Made by a program: the position numbers and the translations under genes. A DNA stretch of 32,071 bases from Perkinsus marinus ATCC 50983 (taxonomy: Eukaryota > Perkinsozoa > Perkinsida > Perkinsidae): positions 868,453 to 900,523 of the forward strand of contig NW_003214508.1 in assembly GCF_000006405.1 (NCBI RefSeq), in the 5' to 3' direction. Shown here piece after piece: positions 1 to 9,906 of the stretch. The stretch's first letter is position 1. Each line of letters opens with the position of its first letter. A model generated the notes under the pieces. The model was not told where the DNA came from and did not search any database. It saw nothing but the letters and a program-made list of their open reading frames with translations.

Positions 1-526
1 GGCCGTAAGAGCCCTAGGCTTGTACAGCGGTTGTCGATATATTTGTTCTGGTCATCCTGATGCTCCGCACTGTCAACACTTTATGATCAACGTTTACTCA
101 CTGTTCCGTTTTCTGTACTGAGCGCTGCCGAGGTTGGCTCCGGGCGAGCTCAGCAGGACTCAGTCAGGAGCATCAATAGGTAGTCCTAGTAGATCACCTT
201 CTCTCACTGAGCTGTTTCTCGATTGCTGAGTACTGCGTTGGATAACGGGCACGGCATAGCATCGCATACCGCAGTTCCTATGCGTACTGAATAGAGCCTG
301 TTGCTATACGGTCTAGCTAGTGTCTCTTCAAGGCGGCCATGCTCTTCGTGCCAGCCTTGTCTCTCAGTGGTAGTCATAGAGTGTGGAAACTTTTAGACTG
401 AGAAGGTTCGTATCGTTTGAGCTGGACTTGAGCTCTCCTGTGGATGTTACTGAAGTGGTGGGTCTTCTGGGGTATTCCTATTGGGGTTCACTGTGGTAGT
501 ACATTGCTATCGTCCAGTAGTAGTTA
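1..526. other. 5' flank without a recognised gene
   Basis: I see no convincing coding exon here: all frames are broken often and no family motif appears. The stretch lies directly upstream of the first BAR-domain gene, so it may hold that gene's promoter and 5' UTR, but no specific element can be named. Confidence 0.4.
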
Positions 527-1584
527 ATGGTAGTATTTGCTAGCAAAACTTGGCGCAACCTCACTGATAAGGTATTGCCTTATACAGCTCACTAAGAGTG
601 TACTGCGGCGAATCTCAGGTCATTGGCGTGAAGACGATATCATCGGACCCGCTTGAGAAGCAGAGGGCTGCATTATTGGACCACGCGGCTAAGGCCCAAG
701 TATTACATCTGGAGGGGTGCGGCGGGACTTGCTGCTATTGTCAGGCTTTCCACCAGCAGTTGGTGAAGCTTGTGAATCTCACGGATCAGATGGGAGCCTC
801 TCAGTTGGAGATCGTGGAGCAGTGTAGAGACGTGTTGACTCCTTCTGAGAGCACACCCAGTTCTACACAGGAAAGCGGAGTGAGCTCTTCTTCAATTGCT
901 TGCCGTTCATCTTCGTAATTCAGTACGCCCCGGCTATTTCCATTTTCGCAGACCAGCTGAGCAGATGTCAGCAGTCGGCCCAGGCGTCCCGACCGCAGCT
1001 GCAGGTTGCGGTGGGGGAGGCTCAGAAGTTGGTACAGCGAAACGCCGACTTACAGCAGAAGCTGAAGGACCGTGATAGAGCGTTTGCCGACCTTGACCAT
1101 TACAATCATAAGATGGAGGAGCTCAAGTCGGATGCCTCAAAACGCTCTAAGAAGGATTCAAAGGCCGAGGAGAGGCTCTCACGGGTAGGGGTGTATGGTA
1201 CCTGGTGTCGCTATCACCTAGTGTGGAGTATCAGAATGTTGAGAAGCATCGTATGGCGCAAGAGTCTTTCATCAAGTTGGACAATCAAGTGAGAGGGGAG
1301 ATGTCACAACTGATCGAAGGGAAGGAAGCTGACTTTGCCAAGATCATCGCTGAGGTGAAGCACCGATTTACTGGTTTAAGCCCTTACACCCTACTTGTTG
1401 TCAGTACTCTCGATACTTGGGAGTCACAGCGTCCGCAGGGATGCAGGGCATCACGACTTTCACAGAGCAAGTGCCTGCCATAATCAGGCAGCAGGTGGAG
1501 CGAGATGAGGACCCCTTTCCCTTCCATAATCAGAATTCTGGTGGATCAATTATCAACCAATCAGTATCGGTGATAGCACCGTAA
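527..1584 (+). CDS. BAR-domain protein, copy A
   Basis: Predicted 268-residue BAR-domain protein; BAR domains dimerise into curved helical bundles that bind and bend membranes. Exons fitted by phase: 527-571, 619-699, 745-879, 924-1184, 1235-1373, 1439-1584; the sum is exactly 269 codons. The BAR core is seen in exon 4 to 5: DRDRAFADLDHYNHKMEELK, then KKDSKAEERLSR, joined to EKHRMAQESF and GEMSQLIEGKEADFAKII. This matches the amphiphysin/BIN pattern of a basic, heptad-like helix followed by a helix with a conserved acidic/leucine face. The start ATG at 527 gives VVFASKTWRNLTDK, aligning with the first exon of copy B. Intron 700-744 is 45 nt and has no stop in frame. The downstream tail seen in copy B was not found. 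Fold assignment is good; cellular role (endocytosis, vesicle or membrane remodelling) is inferred from the family. Confidence 0.72.
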
Positions 1585-2045
1585 GCCGCTTAGTCGATGG
1601 CAGTTACCGCTACAATGCTTACTCAGTTACGACATCTCGATGAGTGACCATAAGAGGAATGCCTCTTCTGCGCCCTTCATGATGATCTAATTCCCCCTTG
1701 CTGCTACTGCTACTGCTCATCTTGTGTAGTGAGATCATCAGCATCATGCGCATGTGATGCTGAGAATGCATGTTTATCATGTATCATATCACTTACGGTT
1801 CATATCTGCTAGTATCAATGATATGCACAGAGTAATCCTTTTCGTTCCAATTCATAGAGCATATGACGAATAGTATCACTGCATACCATGCCTCTTGTAT
1901 TGGTTAATTATCCGGAAGTAGCTTTCTGTCATCCTGTGTGTCCACCACCTCTTCAGGGAGGTACTCTTTCGGAGGACTTCGAACAAGGCGTAAGACGAGA
2001 GCATGCAATGAACATCGACAGTTGAGCATTCATTTTTCATCTGCC
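1585..2045. other. spacer between the two BAR genes
   Basis: AT-richer spacer between tandem paralogues. No exon with family similarity was recognised. An open stretch from 1938 runs into the next gene, but only the part from the ATG at 2046 matches copy A. It probably holds the 3' UTR of copy A and the promoter of copy B. Confidence 0.45.
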
Positions 2046-3778
2046 ATGCCTTTCTTTGAGGGATCTAAGACTCTTCGTAGGATTAAGGAGAGGGTAGCTA
2101 CTACACCTTGTGGCGTCATCCTGACAGCCGCTGTATGTATTAGATTCGAGGGGTCAGGCGTATCAAGGGGGATCCTCTGGAAGGAGATCGAGCTGTGGCC
2201 TCGGACTTCTTTGAACACTGCAAGGTCTAAGTCTTAGAAAGTTTCTCGTCACCCTATAAACCATATCATCGTTGTCGATGCGTTTGGCGATGTGTTAGAT
2301 ATTCAACAATACTGTCGATGCACTGGCAAACGTCATGGAGGAGCTGGCCAGTGTCAACAACCGACTGATGGAGTCTGCTAAGTCCTCCTTCCCTCACGAC
2401 AACCCTGTAGATAGTCGGAAGCCGCCACTACTCCTAACTGTTGGTTCTCTATTCAGTACGCACCAATAAGGGCTACTATGAGTGAGGCACTAGAGCATCT
2501 GAAGACAACCATACGTGGTCGAGGCAATAATTTAGAGGGTATGAAATATGCATCGAGGCAGCTGATGAAGCAGGGGTTAGATATGGACACTATGCTCGTG
2601 TAAGGGGGGATCGACAGTCATTGCGGCTCAATCGTGGCTCTCCTGCGTCTCCTTATCAATATACTCGGACGAGGCTCGGCCTTCTAGCCTCCCAGCTGCC
2701 GGAAGTCGTGATCCTCGATCGTGGCTCGCATCGTTAATCTGTGTAGTAGGGATAGCCGGGTGGTAGGGGATTCCTTTCAGCGATCGGGACCGTGCTCACA
2801 GTTTGATGGCACATTATGACGTGAAGGTAAAAAAGTTGAAGGGATCCAAGAAGACGCCTGCAGAGAAGATGGATAGGGTAGAGGCAGATAGTGTGAGGAT
2901 TCGAGGAGAATGCTGCTGACTCGTAGAATAAGCTCAAGCACAGTGTCGCGACGCATTCATTCGAGGAAATGGATAAGGATGCACGCAGCAGATTGTCCGG
3001 TGTGCTCTCTACTCGCGATAAGGAGTTCGCCACGCTGCTTGGACTGGTAGGCGCTATCTCTCTCGAGAATGGAATCAGCTTCAAACATAGAACGGCGATG
3101 AAAACTGATTTCAGTTGTGTTCGTACTTGTCTACGATGGCGAAGGAGATGGAGGAGTGCACGAAACCACTGGCAGGCGTCTACAAGAGGGTTGAGCTCAT
3201 CAATGGTGGCAAGCGTGAAGGTACGGCGACCGCTGTGTGTCGGGTTCTTTCAAGTACAGCAGGTGCCAACCCCTTCCCTTCACCATCTCTAAACCCCTTC
3301 GACGAGATGTAGGCATGATGGTGCTTGCTAACTCCAGTGTAACATGATATATAGGAATGCCGAGCCGGTCGTGGTTTTCCGTGATAATTCCAAAACAGAG
3401 AAACTCAGCCATGTGCCTTCCCACAGTGCGAAGACAGTAAGTTGACTTCTGAGGGGACACTGGACGTTTCTATTGCGACCAATGCGAGAATATGCGTGGC
3501 AGGTGATTACTCTACCGAGCAGCGACCTCCAAGAGAAGCCGCCATCGGGCGTCCCTGTGGGTGGCAGTTCTAACACTGGCACGCCGACAACAGTAAAGCA
3601 CACCTCGAGCGGTGATGTCGATCGTTTCGATCCGAACACAATCATGGAGGAGGAGACCATTCGAATCGGAGGGAGTCGCAGCCCTGCAGAGGGCCCTCCA
3701 GTCTCTGCTATTAAGGAGGAGAAGACACCTGAGAAGAGGGGGAAGAAGAGCAAGTTGATGCGAATGATCAAAGGGTAG
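2046..3778 (+). CDS. BAR-domain protein, copy B, with C-terminal tail
   Basis: Paralogue of the upstream gene; predicted 387 residues. Exons: 2046-2093, 2144-2224, 2299-2406, 2457-2599, 2781-2892, 2927-3046, 3115-3308, 3355-3436, 3503-3778; phases agree at every junction (1164 nt). Aligned landmarks with copy A: MPFFEGSKTLRRIKER against VVFASKTWRNLTDK; GDPLEGDRA against SDPLEKQRA; both fourth exons open with YAP; DRDRAHSLMAHYDVKVKKLK against DRDRAFADLDHYNHKMEELK; exon 6 opens NKLKHSV against NVEKHRM. Intron 2600-2780 (181 nt) is absent from copy A. After the BAR core comes a Pro/Ser/Thr-rich, acidic-then-basic tail ending in KRGKKSKLMRMIKG, likely disordered. An earlier stop at 3310-3312 is possible if the intron 3309-3354 is not removed; splicing restores frame across it, so I favour the long form. 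Confidence 0.72.
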
Positions 3779-3940
3779 TTCAGGAGATCAGCCATCCCGC
3801 TGGAGAAGTTGCCGTTTACTACTGCATGACTGTTGTCAACCATGACACTGAATGACCGAGGTTCTCCACCAATGACTTGAAAATTCTAGTTCGACTCTGC
3901 TTTTCATTTCGTCCTGTCCACAGTGCTTGTTTTCCCTTGT

Positions 3941-5743
3941 ATGATTTTCCCGTTTACACCCACAACGCCGTATGTGCCGTTAGAGTCGCCGCCGTCGATG
4001 ACGACTACGGGTGCTCTAAATCAGCATGAACCTACTGTGCAGCATCCCGGGGAGCATTCTTCATTGCGGTCACTGAAAGATGAGGAGACGCCATGGGAGG
4101 AGTGGAAGCACTCGATCATGTGCATATCTTTCTACACTGGAGCAGGGCTGTTATACTGCTTCTGTTGGGCTGGATGGGGTCTGGTGGATTCAACGTAGTC
4201 CTGGAGAATTGCCATAGTTCAACTCTGATAGCATTCTCGATCAATGCATACATTTATGAGAGCCGTGAGCTTTGACATAGAGAAATAATTCCTCTTGTGA
4301 TATGCCATCATCACGGTGTTTTTGTTATTATCTGTTGAGCAGCATCCATCCGTCTCCTCAGGTTTTGTGATTTCAGATACTTCCTAATCGTCACGGGTTC
4401 CACCGTGGGCTACGGTGACATCAGCTTCCCTCTGGACACAACGAGCTCTCTCTTTGCCTGCTGCTACCTTATACTGGGAGTGGGCATCGCTGCCTATTCT
4501 GCAGGACTGGTGACCATCTTGGATTGGTGATTATGAGAGCAGATATGTTGACATATGCAGGTACTCAACAAGTGGGTTCAAACTACTGAGACAGAGATGG
4601 CCAAGGAGGTCCAACAGTCCCATATGAAGAGGAGCGAGCAGTCTCTGATGCGGAATAGGCTACTTCGGAAGCATCTTCTCACTTCACTTGCACGTCTTGC
4701 TGTTGTAATAGAATCATCGACTTGTAGTTTTATTGCATTGGCTCGCTGTAGACCCTGTGTGTCGGTGCCGGAGTGATCGGCCTCCTCGAGGGTTGGGGTG
4801 GCCCTAAGGCTCTCTACTGGTGTGTTCAAACCGTGACCACTGTCGGGTATGGCAACTTGCAACTCACGTCCACTGCGTCCAAGGTCTTTACGATATTCTT
4901 CATTCCAATTGGTGTGGCCGTGGGAGCTAGCACCATGTCGAGCCTGGCGAGCATTCCTCTTATCAAGCAGCGGGCTAAGGCAGAGAGGAGGGTCCGTGGC
5001 TAGACCGCTATCTCCGTGTTTGCCGACTTCCTTGTCTGGCAGGTGTTGCATCAGTTTGGCAATGAGCTCGACCCTAGGGCGTTCGATCAGCTATCCAAGG
5101 CATTCAAAGAGCTAAAAAGGCTCGGATTGTGCCAAAGTCCCAAGTGGGATGCAAACAGTGTGATCAGCCGAGACTGAACATGGCTTGGCAGATTCATAAC
5201 TAGGAATGAATTTCTGATCTGGATGCTGCTACAACTGCAGAGGGTCGATGAGAAGGATCTTAAATATTGCGGTGAGTGGTATCAGTCGAGTCGAGAGTCG
5301 TTCGTCACGTTGCAGTGACAGGCGCTACCTTCGACATGATGGATGCCAATTGTGATGGCCGCCTCGATTACCGTGACATCCAAGAGGTGCCCGGATCTTG
5401 ACGGCTCTATAGGGGATCTCATTCTTAGGTGCGACGAAAGGCGGTCCAACAAGGCAGGCGCATATCGACTCGACCTCCGGACACCACTGAAGCTGGAGGC
5501 TCATCGTCCCAGCAGTCGAACCATGCTACTCCCACTCTTAATATTCCCAGTGAGTTACCATGCTAGAGCGCTAGCTATGATGATTCTGCTGTAGACAGTT
5601 CAAGTGTGTCGGCACATCCAGCAGATGAAGAGGCACCGGAGCTCCTACAAGCCGAGCCCCGATGCTCTCATAGTTCCGTTTTCTTGGGTCAACCTGAAGT
5701 CGGCTATGGGGAGCTCTACTCGAAGTCTAGCAATACAACGTAG
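3941..5743 (+). CDS. two-pore-type potassium channel with EF-hand
   Basis: Predicted 426-residue K+ channel subunit with two pore loops, like the plant and protist TPK/KCO family. Exons: 3941-4194, 4377-4509, 4561-4704, 4752-4991, 5043-5143, 5204-5271, 5316-5386, 5429-5549, 5595-5743. Filter 1 is TGSTVGYGD (about residues 91-99); filter 2 is QTVTTVGYGN (about 203-212). Hydrophobic helices flank both, for example CISFYTGAGLLYCFCWAGWG and IGVAVGASTMSSLA. The cytosolic C-terminus has one canonical EF-hand loop, DANCDGRLDYRD (323-334), with Asp at position 12, and an upstream helical segment that may be a decayed second EF-hand. This implies Ca2+ control of K+ flux. Asn in place of Asp after the second GYG is also common in TPKs. 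The stop at 5741-5743 may be bypassed by a 45-nt intron that would fuse the next coding stretch. Confidence 0.82.
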
Positions 5744-5784
5744 GAACGATCGGTCGTGTTGCTCATTCCCACTTCTATTGTCAG

Positions 5785-6638
5785 CATTGGATCATCCCCG
5801 CGGAATGGCGAGTCCTTTGCAGTTGGGCGCGAGACCACTCTGGACTGTGTCACCCGGGACCTGGTGCCAATAATGATGAAGTCTCATACTGTTATGGTCA
5901 GGATCGAACCATCAGCTTTGACTGGTTTAAGCAAAATTTCTCTCCAGCTTTCCCGAACCTGTGATAAGTCGGCACGGTTCGTGCGGTCTGGTACCATGGC
6001 GGATGATGAGTCCGTGGCTAGCGATGATTCTCAACCTGTTGCGGAAGTTACTTCACTGTGAGTCGGATGCTCTGGAGGTTCTGCAGGTCAAAGGAACGAA
6101 TTCAATACTCGTGGTTCTCAGTCCAAGGAGAGAAGCATCGCCTCCGAAGAAAACTGTTCGTCTCTGTATTCCTGACGAGGAAGTCTCGACTTCCCCGCCC
6201 GACTTTGAGAAGGGTAAAACGTTGGGGCATTTTGCAGTTATTCATTCTGATGGACAGACCCAGGATCCACCCCGAACCGAGGAAGACGACGCACGATTAG
6301 AGGCAGAACGGTTCACTTCACGGAGCTATCCAAAGGCACCGAGCATCAACACGGCACCCCCATTGCCCCTGATTGTAACGTTTGAATGATCTGAGAATAG
6401 GTATATCGAGCCAGCGTGGCTATGTCGGTCTGTTTCTTGTGAGTGAAGTCCAAGTCGTGCCCGCTCTAATGTGTAATCCTAAACTGTGACTCTCTTAGTG
6501 AAAATTGTGTGGAGTTTGGCACCACGTGAGTATGGGAGCCGACCGATCCAGGCCTTCTACAATCCGAGTGCTCCCAGACTGCTTCAGCAGTTGCCAGCCG
6601 ATCAATACGGCATTGACCTGCTCACGACATTCGAATGA
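5785..6638 (+). CDS. unresolved coding exons with FHA-like segment
   Basis: Several open stretches show coding character but I could not fix one splice model. At 5785-6061 one frame reads IGSSPRNGESFAVGRETTLD and, further on, KSHTVMV and SARFVRSG. The GR-x4-D spacing, the SH, and the FV-x-x-G resemble a forkhead-associated (phosphothreonine-binding) domain, although the canonical SxxH is degenerate. At about 6091-6387 a Pro/Ser/Glu-rich stretch includes SPPDFEKGKTLGHFAVIHSD. A final exon, about 6500-6638 after a good acceptor, reads VWSLAPREYGSRPIQAFYNP and ends LLTTFE-stop. No start ATG is evident, so these exons may be the tail of the K+ channel, reached through a 45-nt intron beginning at the channel's stop (gtagga to gtcag), or a separate gene. 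Another frame over 5732-5967 is also open, so this remains tentative. Confidence 0.35.
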
Positions 6639-6728
6639 CTCCTTTCACGGACTTTAGGGATCGCGAACGGCAGCAGCTTCTTCATGCTATAGGCTAACAC
6701 GTTGAAGCTCCTAGGGCTGGGAAACTCC

Positions 6729-6753
6729 CATGTTGCATAGACCATGCAACATG
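6729..6753. repeat. 10-bp inverted repeat, 5-nt spacer
   Basis: Arms catgttgcat (6729-6738) and atgcaacatg (6744-6753) are perfect reverse complements around agacc. It could form a small hairpin at the 3' side of the preceding exons. Function unknown. Confidence 0.6.
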
Positions 6754-6945
6754 TTGCGCAAAGACGCTTGTCAGTGATGCAGCGAACCTCAAACTAGAAC
6801 GAGTCGGATCCATTGGACACCTCTCAGATGTGAGGGAATCTTCAGGTGCGTCGTTTGTATTTCCATATTAGATATCTTTATGGCGGCCACCCACCAGTGA
6901 TGGAATCCTCACGCTTTCTTATGCAGAATCAATCGTTATCGGTCA

Positions 6946-6970
6946 ATCCTCACTACATTGTAGTGAGGAT
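6946..6970. repeat. 12-bp near-perfect palindrome
   Basis: Arms atcctcactaca (6946-6957) and tgtagtgaggat (6959-6970) are perfect reverse complements with one base between them. It could be a dimeric protein-binding site or a hairpin; no neighbouring gene start makes either likely. Confidence 0.6.
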
Positions 6971-7515
6971 ATACCGGACGAAGGTATAGTGCAGCGTAGT
7001 GTGATGCATCATCTCAACGTGTTGGCCAGTCCTGCTCAGATCATTAGTTGGGCGATCCCTCGTATAGATCTCATCGGAACTCCATCGAGAATGCAGGTTT
7101 GTCTGAGGAGCATCGGTACGGTTTTGCCGCTTGGTTCGCCCTCTTTCTTCCGATACAGCCTTTGAAGTTGAGACTTTGGAATGGGACTCGGGCATCGATT
7201 TAGCGTAAACCCATTTGTAACGGGTGATGGTGGATGGGGCGAATTAATCATCACTCATATGCATGGCTCCTCAACTTTCGAAATATATACTGCCAAATTT
7301 ACAGTTGCGTTGAAGCCTTTGTATCTAGTGTGTTCACTATTGACAACACAAACACCATCCGCATTTGGACGACCCTCCTAACCTGTAAGACTTAGAGTGT
7401 TCTACGAAGCGAATATAAGTCACTGCGAGAGAACGTCTGTTAAAGACGTGAAAAATATGGAAGGATTATGAAATAACCAAATCGTATCATATCAGCGGGC
7501 TCACACCGCCGTTTG

Positions 7516-7811
7516 CTATAAACCTCGTAGTGGGAGCATTAATGTTAGGAGGGACATCAAGACTAACGAGGGGGTCTCGATATAACTGTGTTGAGCTGAA
7601 GATGTGGGCTTTGCGGTAGGCGCCGGTGTCGTAGTGACTGGTATGTCTGCTTGGAGGTTATGGAACCCGACCTGATGCCCGTCCCACCATTGACATAGTT
7701 CAATGGACGGCATCTCATTATCGGGGTACTGATTGTTAGATCTCCAAGGCTTCATGACCATCTCATCGCCGATGCTCATGTAAATCCCCTGTGCCTCAGA
7801 GCCATTAAGAC
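7516..7811 (-). pseudogene. 3' end of the esterase gene, cut off by the transposon
   Basis: This is the displaced last part of the esterase that resumes at 9907 on the minus strand. Read on the minus strand, and in the frame that a single TA target site would preserve, it encodes SLNGSEAQGIYMSIGDEMVM, a Trp-rich segment (CQWWDGHQ) typical of the C-terminal end of the carboxylesterase domain, then a Thr/Pro/Ser-rich stalk (TTTPAPTAKPTSS), and a short hydrophobic end (LVLMSLLTLMLPL) before the stop at 7516-7518. Stalk plus hydrophobic tail looks like a GPI-anchor signal, as on some cholinesterases. No stop or frame break lies within these 98 codons, so the insertion looks like the only lesion. 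Confidence 0.8.
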
Positions 7812-7813
7812 TA
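7812..7813. repeat. TA target-site duplication, left
   Basis: The dinucleotide TA lies immediately outside the first base of the left terminal inverted repeat, and its partner is at 9907-9908. TA duplication is the hallmark of Tc1/mariner insertion. Confidence 0.88.
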
Positions 7814-8251
7814 CACCTTTTCCCGTGCAAGTTTGACAAGTGAGCAGACAAGAATGACAATGTTACCATCAAGAGTGACAATGAGAATTCAAGTTTGTCA
7901 CAATTCAATTCTGTTACAATCAAGTTTAACTTTGAGAATTCAAGTATGTCACAATCGAGATATGTTACCATCAAGATTGACAATGAAAATCCAAGTTTGT
8001 CAAAATTCAATTATGTTACCATCAAGATTGACAATGAAAATCCAAGTTTGTCAAAGTTCAATTATGTTACAATCAAGATTGACAGTGAGAATCCATGTTT
8101 GACACTTGTTTCATCAGTTACAACCAAGTTTGACAGTGAGAATTCATGTTTGACACCGCCAGAATATATCACAATCAAGAATGACAATAAACCACACAAG
8201 TTTGACAATACGCACACAAGTTTGACAATACGCATCCAAGTTTGACACTTC
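7814..8251 (+). repeat. left 438-bp terminal inverted repeat with internal direct repeats
   Basis: It pairs with 9469-9906. Inside it, variants of CAAGTTTGACAATGAGAA and CAATTATGTTACAATCAAG recur roughly every 30-60 bp in one orientation, so the arm is itself a degenerate tandem array. Repeated internal motifs suggest several transposase-binding sites, as in IR/DR-type Tc1 elements, but here there are many more than the usual two. Both arms carry a 116-codon open frame caused by the repeat; I do not regard it as a gene. Confidence 0.9.
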
Positions 8252-8318
8252 GAAGAGAGTGCTTCAATGTGAGTCGTAAACTCATAAGGGGTCCTTATCA
8301 TTCGCTTATTTCACGGCC

Positions 8319-9344
8319 ATGCCACGTGAGTACAAGACGGTAGAAGATTCTGCTCGTAAGGCGATCATTATGAAGGCTAAAGAAGGTGGTAATGGTTGGA
8401 TCAGTTTTGCTAAGGAGTTGGGCGTCAAACGGACTACTGCCTATCAAATCGTTAAGAAGAATAGAGAAGAGAAGGGATCCTGGGGTGGAAGAAGAGAGAA
8501 GACAGTGAAGGTCACCGCGGAGCTGAGTCGTCAAGTCTTGGAAGCCGTTGACGAGAACCCTTCTATCACATTGAAGAGCATCCGCGGGAAGATCGGCAAC
8601 GCTCTGAGTACTTCCACTATTGATCGTATCCTGGATGGCAGTCTCATGACTCTGAAGCTGGTAACGCCGGTGCCAATCGACAAGAATAATGCTGCTAATA
8701 TCGCTAAGAGGCGTACCTACTGCCAGGATTATCAGGCTGAGGTTCGTAAGAAGGTTCACATCGACGAGTCAAATTATAATCTTTGGACTCGAAGATCTTA
8801 TGCGAGATCTGTGGTCGGAGAACGAGCCAAGAGGAAGGAGAGAACTGCTAAAGGTAGGAATCTCAATATTTTATTGGCGATAAGTGACGATGGAAATGTC
8901 GTACACCACGAAATCCATGTCGGATCGGTGACCGATAAGTTCAGAGATTTCATGGGTCGGGTTTCTGCTGCTCTTAATGGCGAAAATGCTGTCATTTATA
9001 TGGATAATGCGCCTATACATAAAAAATTAGCGAATTTTCAGCTAGTGGCGAATAATCTGGAGGTTAGGAGATTCGACAGTCCGTATTCGCCTGAACTTAA
9101 TCCATGTGAAGGATGTTTCTCTGTGATCAAAGCCTATATCAAGGAGAAGTTGAGTGAGAGGGACCCGATGACAGATAGGCAGAGAGCTGAAGAGCAACAC
9201 ATGTATTTATACCAGTATCGAGAAAATATGCTGCGAGGAATGTGTGATGATGCTATGCAAGAGCTTACCACTGACAAGATAAGAGCCATGTATAGGCTAT
9301 CGGATACTTGGGTGAACAAAGGGAGTCAAGGGGTCGCTTTTTGA
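8319..9344 (+). CDS. Tc1/mariner-type DD34E transposase
   Basis: This 341-residue cut-and-paste transposase has no intron. The N-terminal half carries a helix-turn-helix region (about residues 25-50, including SFAKELGVKRTTAYQIVKKN) and a second DNA-binding region around 64-110. The catalytic triad is clear: Asp149 in VHIDESNYNLW, Asp229 in VIYMDNAPIHK, and Glu264 in YSPELNPCEGCFSVIKAYIK, with 34 residues between the second Asp and the Glu. The basic stretch GERAKRKERTAKGRN lies between the first two. Length is normal for Tc1 (about 340). The ATG lies 67 bp inside the left inverted repeat, so a promoter may be in the repeat itself. No stop or frameshift is present. Confidence 0.94.
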   Translation: MPREYKTVEDSARKAIIMKAKEGGNGWISFAKELGVKRTTAYQIVKKNREEKGSWGGRREKTVKVTAELSRQVLEAVDENPSITLKSIRGKIGNALSTSTIDRILDGSLMTLKLVTPVPIDKNNAANIAKRRTYCQDYQAEVRKKVHIDESNYNLWTRRSYARSVVGERAKRKERTAKGRNLNILLAISDDGNVVHHEIHVGSVTDKFRDFMGRVSAALNGENAVIYMDNAPIHKKLANFQLVANNLEVRRFDSPYSPELNPCEGCFSVIKAYIKEKLSERDPMTDRQRAEEQHMYLYQYRENMLRGMCDDAMQELTTDKIRAMYRLSDTWVNKGSQGVAF

Positions 9345-9468
9345 ATTTTTTCGATGTCATCCCAAGTTTACATAGAGCTCTCGATGACTCGGGAGCTTCC
9401 TCACTATGTAATGCGTGTGATTTTATAAGTGGGCAATGAGTTTAAACCGTATGTCAACATGTCGAGTT

Positions 9469-9906
9469 GAAGTGTCAAACTTGGATGCGTATTGTCAAAC
9501 TTGTGTGCGTATTGTCAAACTTGTGTGGTTTATTGTCATTCTTGATTGTGATATATTCTGGCGGTGTCAAACATGAATTCTCACTGTCAAACTTGGTTGT
9601 AACTGATGAAACAAGTGTCAAACATGGATTCTCACTGTCAATCTTGATTGTAACATAATTGAACTTTGACAAACTTGGATTTTCATTGTCAATCTTGATG
9701 GTAACATAATTGAATTTTGACAAACTTGGATTTTCATTGTCAATCTTGATGGTAACATATCTCGATTGTGACATACTTGAATTCTCAAAGTTAAACTTGA
9801 TTGTAACAGAATTGAATTGTGACAAACTTGAATTCTCATTGTCACTCTTGATGGTAACATTGTCATTCTTGTCTGCTCACTTGTCAAACTTGCACGGGAA
9901 AAGGTG
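9469..9906 (-). repeat. right 438-bp terminal inverted repeat
   Basis: Reverse complement of 7814-8251. I compared the outer 65 bp directly and the remainder through the translations of two frames, and found no difference. Identity ends sharply at the inner edge (gaagtgtcaaac against flanking sequence). Confidence 0.9.

Larger units (their letters stand above)
6639..7515. other. intergenic, convergent gene ends
   Basis: Space between the plus-strand exons ending at 6638 and the 3' end of the minus-strand esterase at 7516. Several short open frames exist on both strands but none shows a family motif or splice continuity. Two short inverted repeats, listed separately, are the only structure seen. 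Confidence 0.45.
7814..9906 (+). mobile_element. complete Tc1/mariner-superfamily DNA transposon
   Basis: A 2093-bp element with TA duplications at both ends, 438-bp terminal inverted repeats starting CACCTTTTCCCGTGC, and one uninterrupted 341-codon transposase between them. The inverted repeats appear identical base for base, and the flanking host gene is open on both sides, so the insertion must be very recent or still segregating. It sits in an exon of the minus-strand esterase, with its own gene on the plus strand. All parts needed for movement in this superfamily look present; whether it is active cannot be told from one copy. Confidence 0.93.

Noticed and set aside
1938-2045. Upstream extension of the open frame before BAR copy B
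   Set aside because: The extension has no counterpart in copy A; the ATG at 2046 aligns with the start of copy A.
5732-5967. A frame reading HWIIPAEWRVLC and GQDRTISFDWF
   Set aside because: It is open and looks protein-like, but it overlaps the FHA-like frame, which has recognisable motifs. I could not exclude it, but only one can be coding.
7895-8245. A 116-codon open frame in the left inverted repeat, mirrored exactly at 9475-9825
   Set aside because: It follows from the repeated CAAGTTTGACAA-type units; the protein is low-complexity, and the identical frame in the other arm is a consequence of the inverted repeat.
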